From: Isoperla grammatica
Taxonomy: Eukaryota > Arthropoda > Insecta > Plecoptera > Perlodidae
Length of the DNA stretch: 64,000 nt
Direction: 5' to 3'
Assembly (NCBI GenBank): GCA_945910005.1
Contig: OX246743.1
Coordinates: 17,012,695-17,076,694, forward strand
The notes beneath the pieces are model-generated. The model was not told the DNA's origin. It ran no database searches and saw nothing but the letters and a program-made list of their open reading frames with translations. Both the position numbers and the translations under genes were made by a program. Shown piece after piece: positions 36,141 to 48,267 of this stretch (the first letter of the stretch is position 1; every line of letters starts with the position of its first letter).

Positions 36141-36162
36141 CCGGGATGCGATCGCATCCCGG
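36141..36162. repeat. 22-bp perfect palindrome
   Basis: The core GGGATGCGATCGCATCCC with two more paired bases on each side is perfectly self-complementary. It is followed by GGGCC-rich short inverted repeats (TCCGGGC...GTCCGGGC). Confidence 0.85.
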
Positions 36163-36247
36163 GCCCCTGGACAAATCCGGGCCCTTCGGCAGTCCGGGCT
36201 TCGGGCTGCCACCAGAAAGTTCCTATGATGTAAATACTTCTCTGTAC

Positions 36248-37280
36248 AGATATTACTAACTAGGAAGCCGCTCCGCGTTGCCAGATGAGCGATTTTTTGT
36301 TTTTAGTAAATCAAACATTATTTGCATATCATATTACTCTTATAAAAAAAAAAAAATACCTTTATAATAAACATATGATTTTTTTAAAACAAGATGGCGG
36401 TTCAAGTTACAACCTTAGAGTTTGTGTATATTATTTTTCAATATGTTGCTAATAATTGCACGAAATATTATTTAAATCTGTCAAAAAGTTTTCTTTAAAT
36501 AAATTAAAACCCTACAAGTTATTTGTCAATGGATTTCCGCTTAGTTTCATTCGACCGTGGTCTACTCAATAGGCTCTAATTCATAAACTATTAAACTTAT
36601 CTGTGTATAGAAAGTTCCATAATGTAGGTACAGGCTAGAACTAAAATTAGATATTGTTTAATCATACAATAACAGCATTTAAACCATCATAAAAGCTATT
36701 TAAATCGTCGACAAAGTTCGTTGTATTTTTTTTTGCATGTTTACCGTAAAAGTCATCCAAACATACCACGCCATTGTTGGCATTCTATTAAAGTTATCGA
36801 AATTCCAAAAGTATTTTAAGAAAGGTCTCTTTGTACACGCCATTCGCCATGCATAGTATGTGCATTAACTTCAATGGTCCTCTGTAAAGAAACCAATGAA
36901 AATTCCCGTAAATAGAAACTAAATATTTTTTTACAAAATGGCGGTTAAAGTTACAATTCCAAAACTTTTATCCAGTGTCGACATTGTTAGTGTGGATATA
37001 AATAAAAAGAACATTATTTAAATCTATTCATAAATTTTAATAAAAAAAAAAAACGGGTGTTTTTTTCACTAATTAATTTTTTGTAGGTTGGCATCTTGCC
37101 GAATTTTGCTGGTTATGTTAACAGCATCTAGTTTAGTGGTCACGGGTGTTGACTTAAAATTTCAGCCAAAACCGTTGAGCCGTTTGACCTGTGCGCGACG
37201 AACAAAATTTAGCGCACACACAGACAAAGCGTCGATCGAGTTGTATGGAGAGATTCACTCCGCTTCCCTACGCTCATTAG
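36248..37280 (+). mobile_element. DNA transposon (family F), long copy
   Basis: Begins CTAGGAAGCCGCTCCGCGTT and ends near ATTCACTCCGCTT...ACGCTCATTAG. Its first 350 bp are repeated, diverged, at 37468-37800, sharing CGTTGCCAGATGAGCGATTT and TTGCTAATAATTGCACGAAA. No transposase was seen. Superfamily not assigned. Confidence 0.7.
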
Positions 37281-37467
37281 ATGGGCTTAGCGAAGCGAAG
37301 TGAATCTCTCCATACAACTCGATCGGCGCTTTGTCTGTGTGTATGTGTGTGTGTATGTATGTGCGCTAAATTTTGTTCGTCGCGCACAGGTCAAACGGTT
37401 CGACGTATTTTGCTGAAATTTTCGGGCAACATTCGTGACCACTTAACTCGATGCTGTTAACACTAGG
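37110..37467. repeat. 360-bp palindrome from inverted family F ends
   Basis: The left arm (GTTAACAGCATCTAGTT...TTTGACCTGTGCGCGACGAA...GATCGAGTTGTATGGAGAGA) is mirrored by the right arm in reverse order. Arms of about 165 bp are near identical apart from a GTGTATGTGT expansion in the right arm. The loop is about 20 bp (CCTACGCTCATTAGATGGGC). Confidence 0.9.
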
Positions 37468-37885
37468 AAAACGCTCCGCGTTGCCAGATGAGCGATTTTT
37501 TTGGTAAATCAAACAAATCTTTTGAATATCATATTACTCTTACAAAAAAAAACCTTTATAATAAACAAAATTCTTGTTTACAAGATGGCGGTTTAAGCTA
37601 CAATCTTAGAATTTGTGTACATTATTTCTCGATATGTTGCTAATAATTGCACGAAATATTATTTAAATCCGTTTAGAAGTTTTATTTAAATAAATTAAAA
37701 CCTTCAAGTTGATTTTTCAATGGATTTCCGCATTAGTTCATTCGACCTTGGTCTACTCAATAAACTCTAATTCATAAACTATTAAACCTATGGATATTCC
37801 ATAATGTAGATACACACACACACAGACAAAGCGCCGATCGAGTTGTATGGAGATATTCACTCCGCTTCGCTACGCTCATCTAATC
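37468..37885 (+). mobile_element. DNA transposon (family F), short copy
   Basis: Repeats the left 350 bp of the long copy, then jumps at TCCATAATGTAGATAC directly to the terminal ACAGACAAAGCGCCGATCGA and ends CTACGCTCATCTAA. It is an internal-deletion form of the same family. Confidence 0.75.
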
Positions 37886-39254
37886 AATATTGAGCAATTG
37901 TTTTCGTCAAATAGTTGCAGGTGAAGATAATTACGTCCTACATAACTTGTGAATATATTGTGTCCACGATGATCTATACCTTGACCTTGCACCTTGGTAA
38001 TTTATTTGGAGTTGTTAACACACTCGGCGGCGAGTTTACGGCTAGTCGACATTTTTAAACTCGTATAAAACGTAGTACTCGTGTGAAGTCGTTAAACCTT
38101 TACACCATGCAGTTTATACTTCACTTGAACATGTATGAATGGAGGAAACTTTAAACTAGTAGCTATATAACCACATCACGCTACACAACATGAATGCAGG
38201 TGTCGACAATCATGCTGAGCCTCCGATTTCTGACAGTAAAATGGCTTTCAAACTGTCGTAAAGTAATTCAAAACAGGGGATCCCCTAGACTAGAGAATAT
38301 AGTGTTCTCTTTCTTATAAAATATGTTTATTTGTTCTAATAGATATTTCCATCGACCAAATGTTCTTATTGTTTAACTTTTGTAATGTGTTGTTGCGCCA
38401 ACACACCTTCACAATTAAATAATTACATTTGGAAATCGGAAATATTTATGGGAACAACGAGACATTCATTCATGTACGAAAAAACAGTAAATTCTCTAGT
38501 TTAGGGGATCACACATAGTACTAATCGGGGATACCGCAGGGTAGGTAGTAGAGTACAACATAGATTCAGGCGGGATACCCATGACGATGCCACCAAGTTC
38601 ACTTTCCCTTTCCACCGAATGTACTATTATTCTGAAAACTTACTTTCGGCGAAAATGAATACCCACAAACACAATAATATATTCCGCAATATATGTATAA
38701 ATAACAAGTGTCCCATCGGATGATACTTTGCTACGAACGATATATATAAGCCATGACGTAATGACTTATTGGCTTGGCTTATTGACGTGGGAGCTGCAGC
38801 TATGACACTGTAACGGACCAAGGCGCTTTCATAGCAACACTGCAACACGTTTTTTCCGGACCGGCAGGACACGTGAACCAATCAGAAGCTTGCCTACCGC
38901 CTACCGGTCCGGCACGGCCGTCCTCCGTGTCTGCCGTGCGTGACGTATACGCACACGTGACACTAGGCAGCCAGTCCCGTCTTCGCTCATTCCTCCACAG
39001 CCTGAACCCGCGAAAAAGGAGCTCGTTGTTTGTGTTTGTAAATGGTTTGTTTGTCACACGTGCATAATGAATACTGATACACTAATAACGTTAGTTTACG
39101 ACAGACCCCTTTTATATAATGTTTAACACAGATGGATGGAAATTGGATTTACCTTGGGTATGACTGGTGCAAAACATGCAAGACAAAACCCAGACTAAAA
39201 CCCCGAAATTTCATTTTAACACTTTAGAATAGATTATAAGGGCGAAAAAGAAAC
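37886..39254. other. Non-coding intronic sequence
   Basis: AT-rich to 38.8 kb, then a GC-rich patch at 38850-39000 with CCGGACCGGC / CCGGTCCGG words. No gene recognised. Confidence 0.5.
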
Positions 39255-39335
39255 GGATATGTCGGGTATCGAACCCGAGATTTTTTGGTGCGAGCCGCGG
39301 ACGCAGTCGTCGAGCCACGGCTGCGGCTGAAAATT
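39255..39335 (-). mobile_element. tRNA-like SINE fragment
   Basis: On the minus strand GTGGCTCGACGACTG (A box) is followed about 30 bp later by TCGGGTTCGATACCCGA, a perfect 5-bp T-stem with B box. The acceptor stem does not pair, so it is a tRNA-derived element and not a working tRNA. Confidence 0.5.
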
Positions 39336-39736
39336 TGCAATCTTAATTGTGAACTTATTTGGCCGTTTGTAGGCCTAGGGCTCCAGGCCTACTAAAAATA
39401 GAATTATTGCTTTTTTATGGTTTATTGTACTTCACTCATCCATAACTTAATTTAATTGATCACTTTTATCCTGAATATACCTAAGTAATACGATATTTAA
39501 GCCCTGATATTATTCGAAGCGTCCGTTTTTCATACTCTGTTGTCACTTTCGTCCGTTTCGAGAAGAGATAGCGCTCGAGTAGCTTTGCCGTGCTGACGTG
39601 CACCTATGAAGAACTATAATAATTACCGGACTACCGTGTCACGTATACGGACGCACGGCACGTTAGCCGTGTTGCTTCACACGAAAGACTCTTGCGGTGC
39701 CGCTGAGCGGCAGTGTTTAGCAGTAAATTGTTTTAG

Positions 39737-40070
39737 GACCGCTTCACACGAGCGACTCCGCGGCGCCGCTTAGCCGCGCCGCGGAGCCGTCGGTAAACCG
39801 CCGTGCACGCGACTGCACGCGACTCTGCCGCGCCGCGCGTTTGTGCCCAGGCATTCTTTTAATCAATTACCAATATGAATTCAGAGGAGGATGATTTGCT
39901 TCTTATTCTGCTGCTTCGTAAAAGACTGCGCCCGAAGAGGAAACCAAAAAGAAAACTATGGGTTCACGCCATGCTAAGTGAGAGATTGCAAAAGGGGTTA
40001 TTCCATACTCTGTATGACGAATTAAGACAAGACGACAAAAAGTTTTTTCAATTCTTTCGCATGTCAAGAC
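39737..40070 (+). mobile_element. PIF/Harbinger transposon, 5' part
   Basis: GGACCGCTTCACACGAGCGA at 39737 looks like a Harbinger terminal repeat, followed by a GC-rich hairpin-forming leader (CGGCGCCGCTTAGCCGCGCCG region) and a transposase start at 39875. A related TTGCTTCACACGAAAGACTC lies upstream at 39673. The 3' half and the other terminus were not found; the sequence runs into the 66-bp satellite. Confidence 0.7.
39875..40066 (+). pseudogene. PIF/Harbinger transposase N-terminus (truncated)
   Basis: ATG at 39875 opens MNSEEDDLLLILLLRKRL, an acidic start, then a Lys/Arg stretch, RKLWVHAMLSERLQKGLF, HTLYDELRQDD and KFFQFFRMS. The order (acid, basic, WVH, Y-ELR-D, FFRMS) is the conserved opening of Harbinger DDE nucleases. 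After FRMS the family-specific sequence stops and the 66-bp satellite begins, so the catalytic DDE domain is missing. Not functional as a transposase. Confidence 0.8.
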
Positions 40071-40075
40071 GCATG

Positions 40076-43000
40076 TCAACGCAGCCGCTTCTCTTCCATA
40101 TCTGCTGTCAGTGTATATAAGCCGAGCCGCCACTGTTTGCCTCAACGCAGCCGCTTCTCTTCCATATCTGCTGTCGGTGTATATAAGCCGAGCCGCCACT
40201 GGTTGCCTCAACGCAGCCGCTTCTCTTCCATATCTGCTGTCGGTGTATATAAGCCGAGCCGCCACTGGTTGCCGCAACGCAGCCGCTTCTCTTCCATATC
40301 TGCTGTCAGTGTATATAAGCCGAGCCGCCACTGGTTGCCGCAACGCAGCCGCTTCTCTTCCATATCTGCTGTCGGTGTATATAAGCCGAGCCGCCACTGG
40401 TTGCCTCAACGCAGCCGCTTCTCTTCCATATCTGCTGTCAGTGTTTATAAGCCGAGCCGCCACTGGTTGCCTCAACGCAGCCGCTTCTCTTCCATATCTG
40501 CTGTCAGTGTATATAAGCCGAGCCGCCACTGGTTGCCTCAACGCAGCCGCTTCTCTTCCATATCTGCTGTCAGTGTATATAAGCCGAGCCGCCACTGGTT
40601 GCCTCAGCGCAGCCGCTTCTCTTCCATATCTGCTGTCAGTGTATATAAGCCGAGCCGCCACTGGTTGCCTCAACGCAGCCGCTTCTCTTCCATATCTGCT
40701 GTCAGTGTATATAAGCCGAGCCGCCACTGGTTGCCGCAACGCAGCCGCTTCTCTTCCATATCTGCTGTCAGTGTATATAAGCCGAGCCGCCACTGGTTGC
40801 CTCAACGCAGCCGCTTCTCTTCCATATCTGCTGTCAGTGTATATAAGCCGAGCCGCCACTGGTTGCCGCAACGCAGCCGCTTCTCTTCCATATCTGCTGT
40901 CAGTGTATATAAGCCGAGCCGCCACTGGTTGCCTCAACGCAGCCGCTTCTCTTCCATATCTGCTGTCAGTGTATATAAGCCGAGCCGCCACTGGTTGCCT
41001 CAACGCAGCCGCTTCTCTTCCATATCTGCTGTCAGTGTATATAAGCCGAGCCGCCACTGGTTGCCGCAACGCAGCCGCTTCTCTTCCATATCTGCTGTCA
41101 GTGTATATAAGCCGAGCCGCCACTGGTTGCCGCAACGCAGCCGCTTCTCTTCCATATCTGCTGTCAGTGTATATAAGCCGAGCCGCCACTGGTTGCCTCA
41201 ACGCAGCCGCTTCTCTTCCATATCTGCTGTCAGTGTATATAAGCCGAGCCGCCACTGGTTGCCTCAACGCAGCCGCTTCTCTTCCATATCTGCTGTCAGT
41301 GTATATAAGCCGAGCCGCCACTGGTTGCCTCAACGCAGCCGCTTCTCTTCCATATCTGCTGTCAGTGTATATAAGCCGAGCCGCCACTGGTTGCCTCAAC
41401 GCAGCCGCTTCTCTTCCATATCTGCTGTCGGTGTATATAAGCCGAGCCGCCACTGGTTGCCTCAACGCAGCCGCTTCTCTTCCATATCTGCTGTCAGTGT
41501 ATATAAGCCGAGCCGCCACTGGTTGCCGCAACGCAGCCGCTTCTCTTCCATATCTGCTGTCAGTGTATATAAGCCGAGCCGCCACTGGTTGCCGCAACGC
41601 AGCCGCTTCTCTTCCATATCTGCTGTCAGTGTATATAAGCCGAGCCGCCACTGGTTGCCTCAACGCAGCCGCTTCTCTTCCATATCTGCTGTCAGTGTAT
41701 ATAAGCCGAGCCGCCACTGGTGGCCTCAACGCAGCCGCTTCTCTTCCATATCTGCTGTCAGTGTATATAAGCCGAGCCGCCACTGGTTGCCTCAACGCAG
41801 CCGCTTCTCTTCCATATCTGCTGTCAGTGTATATAAGCCGAGCCGCCACTGGTTGCCGCAACGCAGCCGCTTCTCTTCCATATCTGCTGTCAGTGTATAT
41901 AAGCCGAGCCGCCACTGGTTGCCGCAACGCAGCCGCTTCTCTTCCATATCTGCTGTCAGTGTATATAAGCCGAGCCGCCACTGGTTGCCTCAACGCAGCC
42001 GCTTCTCTTCCATATCTGCTGTCAGTGTATATAAGCCGAGCCGCCACTGGTTGCCGCAACGCAGCCGCTTCTCTTCCATATCTGCTGTCAGTGTATATAA
42101 GCCGAGCCGCCACTGGTTGCCTCAACGCAGCCGCTTCTCTTCCATATCTGCTGTCAGTGTTTATAAGCCGAGCCGCCACTGGTTGCCTCAACGCAGCCGC
42201 TTCTCTTCCATATCTGCTGTCAGTGTATATAAGCCGAGCCGCCACTGGTTGCCTCAACGCAGCCGCTTCTCTTCCATATCTGCTGTCAGTGTATATAAGC
42301 CGAGCCGCCACTGGTTGCCGCAACGCAGCCGCTTCTCTTCCATATCTGCTGTCAGTGTATATAAGCCGAGCCGCCACTGGTTGCCGCAACGCAGCCGCTT
42401 CTCTTCCATATCTGCTGTCAGTGTATATAAGCCGAGCCGCCACTGGTTGCCTCAACGCAGCCGCTTCTCTTCCATATCTGCTGTCAGTGTATATAAGCCG
42501 AGCCGCCACTGGTTGCCTCAACGCAGCCGCTTCTCTTCCATATCTGCTGTCAGTGTATATAAGCCAGGTCGCCACTGGTTGCCTCAACGCAGCCGCTTCT
42601 CTTCCATATCTGCTGTCAGTGTATATAAGCCGAGCCGCCACTGGTTGCCTCAACGCAGCCGCTTCTCTTCCATATCTGCTGTCAGTGTATATAAGCCGAG
42701 CCGCCACTGGTTGCCTCAACGCAGCCGCTTCTCTTCCATATCTGCTGTCAGTGTATATAAGCCGAGCCGCCTCTGGTTGCCGCAACGCAGCCGCTTCTCT
42801 TCCATATCTGCTGTCAGTGTATATAAGCCGAGCCGCCACTGGTTGCCTCAACGCAGCCGCTTCTCTTCCATATCTGCTGTCAGTGTATATAAGCCAGGTC
42901 GCCACTGGTTGCCTCAACGCAGCCGCTTCTCTTCCATATCTGCTGTCAGTGTATATAAGCCGAGCCGCCACTGGTTGCCTCAACGCAGCCGCTTCTCTTC

Positions 43001-45438
43001 CATATCTGCTGTCAGTGTATATAAGCCGAGCCGCCACTGGTTGCCTCAACGCAGCCGCTTCTCTTCCATATCTGCTGTCAGTGTATATAAGCCGAGCCGC
43101 CTCTGGTTGCCGCAACGCAGCCGCTTCTCTTCCATATCTGCTGTCAGTGTATATAAGCCGAGCCGCCACTGGTTGCCTCAACGCAGCCGCTTCTCTTCCA
43201 TATCTGCTGTCAGTGTATATAAGCCGAGCCGCCACTGGTTGCCGCAACGCAGCCGCTTCTCTTCCATATCTGCTGTCAGTGTATATAAGCCGAGCCGCCA
43301 CTGGTTGCCTCAACGCAGCCGCTTCTCTTCCATATCTGCTGTCAGTGTATATAAGCCGAGCCGCCACTGGTTGCCTCAACGCAGCCGCTTCTCTTCCATA
43401 TCTGCTGTCAGTGTATATAAGCCGAGCCGCCACTGGTTGCCGCCACGCAGCCGCTTCTCTTCCATATCTGCTGTCAGTGTATATAAGCCGAGCCGCCACT
43501 GGTTGCCTCAACGCAGCCGCTTCTCTTCCATATCTGCTGTCAGTGTATATAAGCCGAGCCGCCACTGGTTGCCTCAACGCAGCCGCTTCTCTTCCATATC
43601 TGCTGTCAGTGTATATAAGCCGAGCCGCCACTGGTTGCCGCAACGCAGCCGCTTCTCTTCCATATCTGCTGTCAGTGTTTATAAGCCGAGCCGCCACTGG
43701 TTGCCGCAACGCAGCCGCTTCTCTTCCATATCTGCTGTCAGTGTATATAAGCCGAGCCGCCACTGGTTGCCTCAGCGCAGCCGCTTCTCTTCCATATCTG
43801 CTGTCAGTGTTTATAAGCCGAGCCGCCACTGGTTGCCTCAACGCAGCCGCTTCTCTTCCATATCTGCTGTCAGTGTATATAAGCCAGGTCGCCACTGGTT
43901 GCCTCAACGCAGCCGCTTCTCTTCCATATCTGCTGTCAGTGTTTATAAGCCGAGCCGCCACTGGTTGCCTCAACGCAGCCGCTTCTCTTCCATATCTGCT
44001 GTCGGTGTATATAAGCCAGGTCGCCACTGGTTGCCTCAACGCAGCCGCTTCTCTTCCATATCTGCTGTCGGTGTATATAAGCCGAGCCGCCACTGGTTGC
44101 CGCAACGCAGCCGCTTCTCTTCCATATCTGCTGTCAGTGTATATAAGCCGAGCCGCCACTGGTTGCCGCAACGCAGCCGCTTCTCTTCCATATCTGCTGT
44201 CAGTGTATATAAGCCGAGCCGCCACTGGTTGCCTCAACGCAGCCGCTTCTCTTCCATATCTGCTGTCAGTGTTTATAAGCCGAGCCGCCACTGGTTGCCG
44301 CAACGCAGCCGCTTCTCTTCCATATCTGCTGTCGGTGTATATAAGCCGAGCCGCCACTGGTTGCCTCAACGCAGCCGCTTCTCTTCCATATCTGCTGTCA
44401 GTGTATATAAGCCGAGCCGCCACTGGTTGCCTCAACGCAGCCGCTTCTCTTCCATATCTGCTGTCAGTGTATATAAGCCGAGCCGCCTCTGGTTGCCGCA
44501 ACGCAGCCGCTTCTCTTCCATATCTGCTGTCAGTGTATATAAGCCGAGCCGCCACTGGTTGCCTCAACGCAGCCGCTTCTCTTCCATATCTGCTGTCAGT
44601 GTATATAAGCCAGGTCGCCACTGGTTGCCTCAACGCAGCCGCTTCTCTTCCATATCTGCTGTCAGTGTTTATAAGCCGAGCCGCCACTGGTTGCCTCAAC
44701 GCAGCCGCTTCTCTTCCATATCTGCTGTCAGTGTTTATAAGCCGAGCCGCGACTGGTTGCCGCAACGCAGCCGCTTCTCTTCCATATCTGCTGTCAGTGT
44801 ATATAAGCCGAGCCGCCACTGGTTGCCTCAACGCAGCCGCTTCTCTTCCATATCTGCTGTCAGTGTTTATAAGCCGAGCCGCCACTGGTTGCCTCAACGC
44901 AGCCGCTTCTCTTCCATATCTGCTGTCAGTGTTTATAAGCCGAGCCGCCACTGGTTGCCTCAACGCAGCCGCTTCTCTTCCATATCTGCTGTCAGTGTAT
45001 ATAAGCCAGGTCGCCACTGGTTGCCGCAACGCAGCCGCTTCTCTTCCATATCTGCTGTCAGTGTATATAAGCCGAGCCGCCACTGGTTGCCGCAACGCAG
45101 CCGCTTCTCTTCCATATCTGCTGTCAGTGTATATAAGCCGAGCCGCCACTAGTTGCCTCAACGCAGCCGCTTCTCTTCCATATCTGCTGTCAGTGTATAT
45201 AAGCCGAGCCGCCACTGGTTGCCTCAACGCAGCCGCTTCTCTTCCATATCTGCTGTCAGTGTATATAAGCCGAGCCGCCACTGGTTGCCTCAACGCAGCC
45301 GCTTCTCTTCCATATCTGCTGTCAGTGTATATAAGCCGAGCCGCCACTAGTTGCCTCAACGCAGCCGCTTCTCTTCCATATCTGCTGTCAGTGTATATAA
45401 GCCGAGCCACCACTGTTTGCCGCAACGCAACCGCTTCT
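40076..45438. repeat. 66-bp satellite (about 81 copies)
   Basis: The unit reads TCAACGCAGCCGCTTCTCTT, CCATATCTGCTGTCAGTG, TATATAAGCCGAGCCGCC, ACTGGTTGCC. As 66 is divisible by 3, three frames remain open for thousands of bases and encode only 22-residue repeats. Variants (CCTCAACG/CCGCAACG, TATATAAG/TTTATAAG, CCGAGCC/CCAGGTC, CCACTGG/CCTCTGG) recur in blocks; a 5-unit block is repeated with 330-bp spacing around 42.5-43.1 kb. Nearly every unit has TATATAAG or TTTATAAG, a TATA-box match on the + strand. Confidence 0.98.
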
Positions 45439-45662
45439 ATTATACTGTGTAATTAACTCCCAGCAAAATTCCCTCTCACTTAAACTATACACGTGGTGTG
45501 CATGTTCGCTCGTCGACATTTATATAATTCAAGGTTAATATTAAAGATTTCTTTAGAAACACCGGGTTTAGTTCGATCGTGAGTTCCTGTTTGTGTCATT
45601 GTTTTGTTATGGTATTGCCTACTGATAGGTCATAAGTATTTTTTGTTATTTTTTATTTATGT

Positions 45663-45717
<55 letters not shown>

Positions 45718-45799
45718 TATTGGTCGATCGATTGATCGATCGATTCATTCATTCATTCATTCATTCATTTATTTATTTATTTAAATTCTTTATGTTCTT
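45439..45799. other. Spacer with (GATT)n and (ATTC)n tracts
   Basis: Includes a solo family D end at 45556-45595 (AAACACCGGGTTTAGTTC), and simple repeats (GATT)n at about 45665-45735 and (CATT/TTTA)n at 45744-45783. Confidence 0.7.
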
Positions 45800-45943
45800 T
45801 ATAAACACCTCTTCGGGTTAGTTTGTGAGTTCCTGGTTGTGTGAACCAATCAGATGCCATTTCTATCGTACCAGCCAAACAGTGTTCGTGCTAGGCTCAC
45901 TTAACCAGGAGCTACGAACCAACCCGAAGAGGTGTTCCGTTTA
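45800..45943. mobile_element. MITE (family D)
   Basis: The inverted ends AACACCTCTTCGGGTTAG and CCAACCCGAAGAGGTGTT extend inward through GAGTTCCTGGTT / AACCAGGAGCT. Length about 140 bp; flanked by TTTAT on each side. Confidence 0.8.
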
Positions 45944-46929
45944 TTGGTGTCTTCACTACCGTTGATTTATCTATGTCGGCGGCGAGTTTCCCAGCGTGTA
46001 TGTTGTATGTTGTTGGATAACATGACATTGACATGTCTGATAACAACATTGCGCAAAGCAAAGCAAAAGTAATAGTCTGTCTAATTAGAAGAGTCTAGCC
46101 AGCCTGCGATAACTACCAAAACTAATTTCCTCTAATGAACACTATAATATAGTTCTGTTTCCCCGTGACGTGTATCTGTATGCAAATGTAGTTTTACTAA
46201 TTGCAGCTACCATAACGCCTTACACTTGATAAGTTTTGTTAGGATAAGATTTAAGACTATACCTTCTGAAATATGTTTGCCTAACCCCAAATGAGAGATG
46301 TTGGAATTTTCATGTAATAACCTGCCGTTAGGGTTTACGTTTTTGAAGGCCATTATTTTATTTCGGAATCATTACTTTATATCATAAATGTTTGAACTTT
46401 TTTTAATACCAAGGGATAGTAACAGCAAACCGCCCCGAGATGAACGTTTTATTTTTAAATTTGATTGAAAAGTGAATTTCAAGAGAGATTTTTTTCAAGA
46501 GATTTCAAGAGATTTATTTCAAGAGAAAAGACAGTGTACATTTTGTATAAGTAACAAATACAGGTTATTGGGCATATGAGACATCACATGAGTCGTAGAA
46601 CTCGTACGTGGTTGCCTCATTGCATTGTCATTTTTACTTGGTTAGGAACTATATAATAAATAATATATAATAAATAATAAAGCTTCAGTATGTTTTGGAA
46701 AGATCTAAAAACTTAAACTAAAACAGTTTCAAATATGGTTCTCATTACGACGTAACTAATTAATTATTATGTATAACAAATTATAAATAATTATATGATA
46801 CCAATAATTCGTCAGGAAGTTTCAATTACTAAACGAAGAGTTGTGCTAAACAGTGTATAGGTAGCACGTTGCAATCAAAGTTGGTTGTCGTTGCAAACAA
46901 GCTTTTATTTACTGCGTGAAAGTCAAGAG
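45944..46929. other. Non-coding intronic sequence
   Basis: AT-rich, no recognisable gene or repeat family. Confidence 0.5.
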
Positions 46930-47160
46930 TTCTTCAAGAAGAAAATGAAATTTGTACTTTTATCTTATGGTGATTTTGCGTTAACAGTAACGTAACATGA
47001 GCGGTGTGTTTGATTACTGAGTATACATAGAGCAATTGATATTTGCATTACACAAGTCATCAGTGTAGAACATTGAAATAGTATCGGGTCAAGGACAGTA
47101 CCCTGTGGAACTTCCAATTCAGTCGGGGGTTTCCCACAGCTGATATACAGGTCGTTCATT
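46930..47160 (-). pseudogene. Reverse transcriptase fragment (non-LTR)
   Basis: On the minus strand one frame gives TELEVPQGTVLDPILFQ (motif B of non-LTR reverse transcriptase, normally PQGS/TVLGPILF). After a frameshift, FYTDDLCNANINCSMYTQ follows, the region leading to the catalytic YADD. The fragment is short, frameshifted and without neighbours, so it is a dead copy. Confidence 0.75.
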
Positions 47161-48267
47161 TATTCATTATTGATTCAAATGGATTTGTGTCTCTCTCCTC
47201 TATACCCTGTCACCATGGTATTTATTGTTTTTGTTGAGTCGTTGTTGAGCAATTGGTGTTGTTATTAATGCATGATTGTTATTCTATGTATTAAAATAAC
47301 TGAAGCACAGATAACGGATTGTGACTGAAGTGACTTGCAAGATATGATATGAAGATTGAAGTTGTCGTCATTCAGTTGTCGTTCAGTTGCCAAACCCTCA
47401 ACTCAACTTCTTTTTTATAGTTTCCCATCGGACTAAATCACATGCAAATTAAGAAACGTATTGGTGATATAATTAGTTTTTTAATAATAGCTACCAGTCC
47501 AGACAGACAAGGATTGCTTTTTTGAGAAACTTATCTTCAGTGTAATTCAGTATATTACCTTTATACTGTGTGTGTGTTGTAATAAATGGAAATTAGAGTT
47601 GACAATCTTTCCCAGTTCTTGGAAATCGTCCAAAATTTGGATTGAATGTCCTTTTTTTAGTAATGGCTGTAAAAAAAGTCAGGATTGATTTTTTTCTTAA
47701 AGAATCTTTATCATTAGGCCTACACAAAGCTCGAAAAGTATGTGAATTCACGTTTTTCGTTCGTGTATTTAAAATTACACTTTCTTTACACTATTTAAAA
47801 TTAATGCAGGGCTCGATATTATTACGATATGCAGATAATCTTCCAAAAAGATTCAAAATGTATTATGTGTTGATTAAATTAAATAATTGTATGGATTTTT
47901 TTTAATTTTCTCGTTTTATCCAAACGCAAACCATACCTAATCCTAAAATGTTCATTTGAATTAAATTTTAAAGCTCCGCTCTTCCAAGCTGTGTTGAACC
48001 CCCCCCCCCCCCCTCTCGTGTTGATCATGCACGCGTGACCGTCCAACAACTTGCTGACCTATCTATGCAAGTTATATGATCTAATATAGGAAGTTGCTGT
48101 AATGGTATCAGTAAATGTATCAGTGCAGAAATGGCAGGAGATTATACTCTGCGTGTTGAGAAAGTAAACTAAAGCATACCTAATTTGCAATGTCATTGAG
48201 ATTGTTTTAATCTTGAAGTGTAATTAGTGTCAAGATCATTATACATATGGACTTTTGGTATGAGTGA
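47161..48267. other. Non-coding intronic sequence
   Basis: AT-rich with a C homopolymer at 48000-48013. Nothing else recognised. Confidence 0.5.

Noticed and set aside
39255..39335. Functional tRNA gene
   Set aside because: The T-arm and A box are good, but the acceptor and anticodon stems do not form.
39903..45456. Open frames of over 1600 codons on both strands
   Set aside because: They are translations of the 66-bp satellite, whose length is a multiple of 3. The repeat stays open in three frames and the peptide has no domain.
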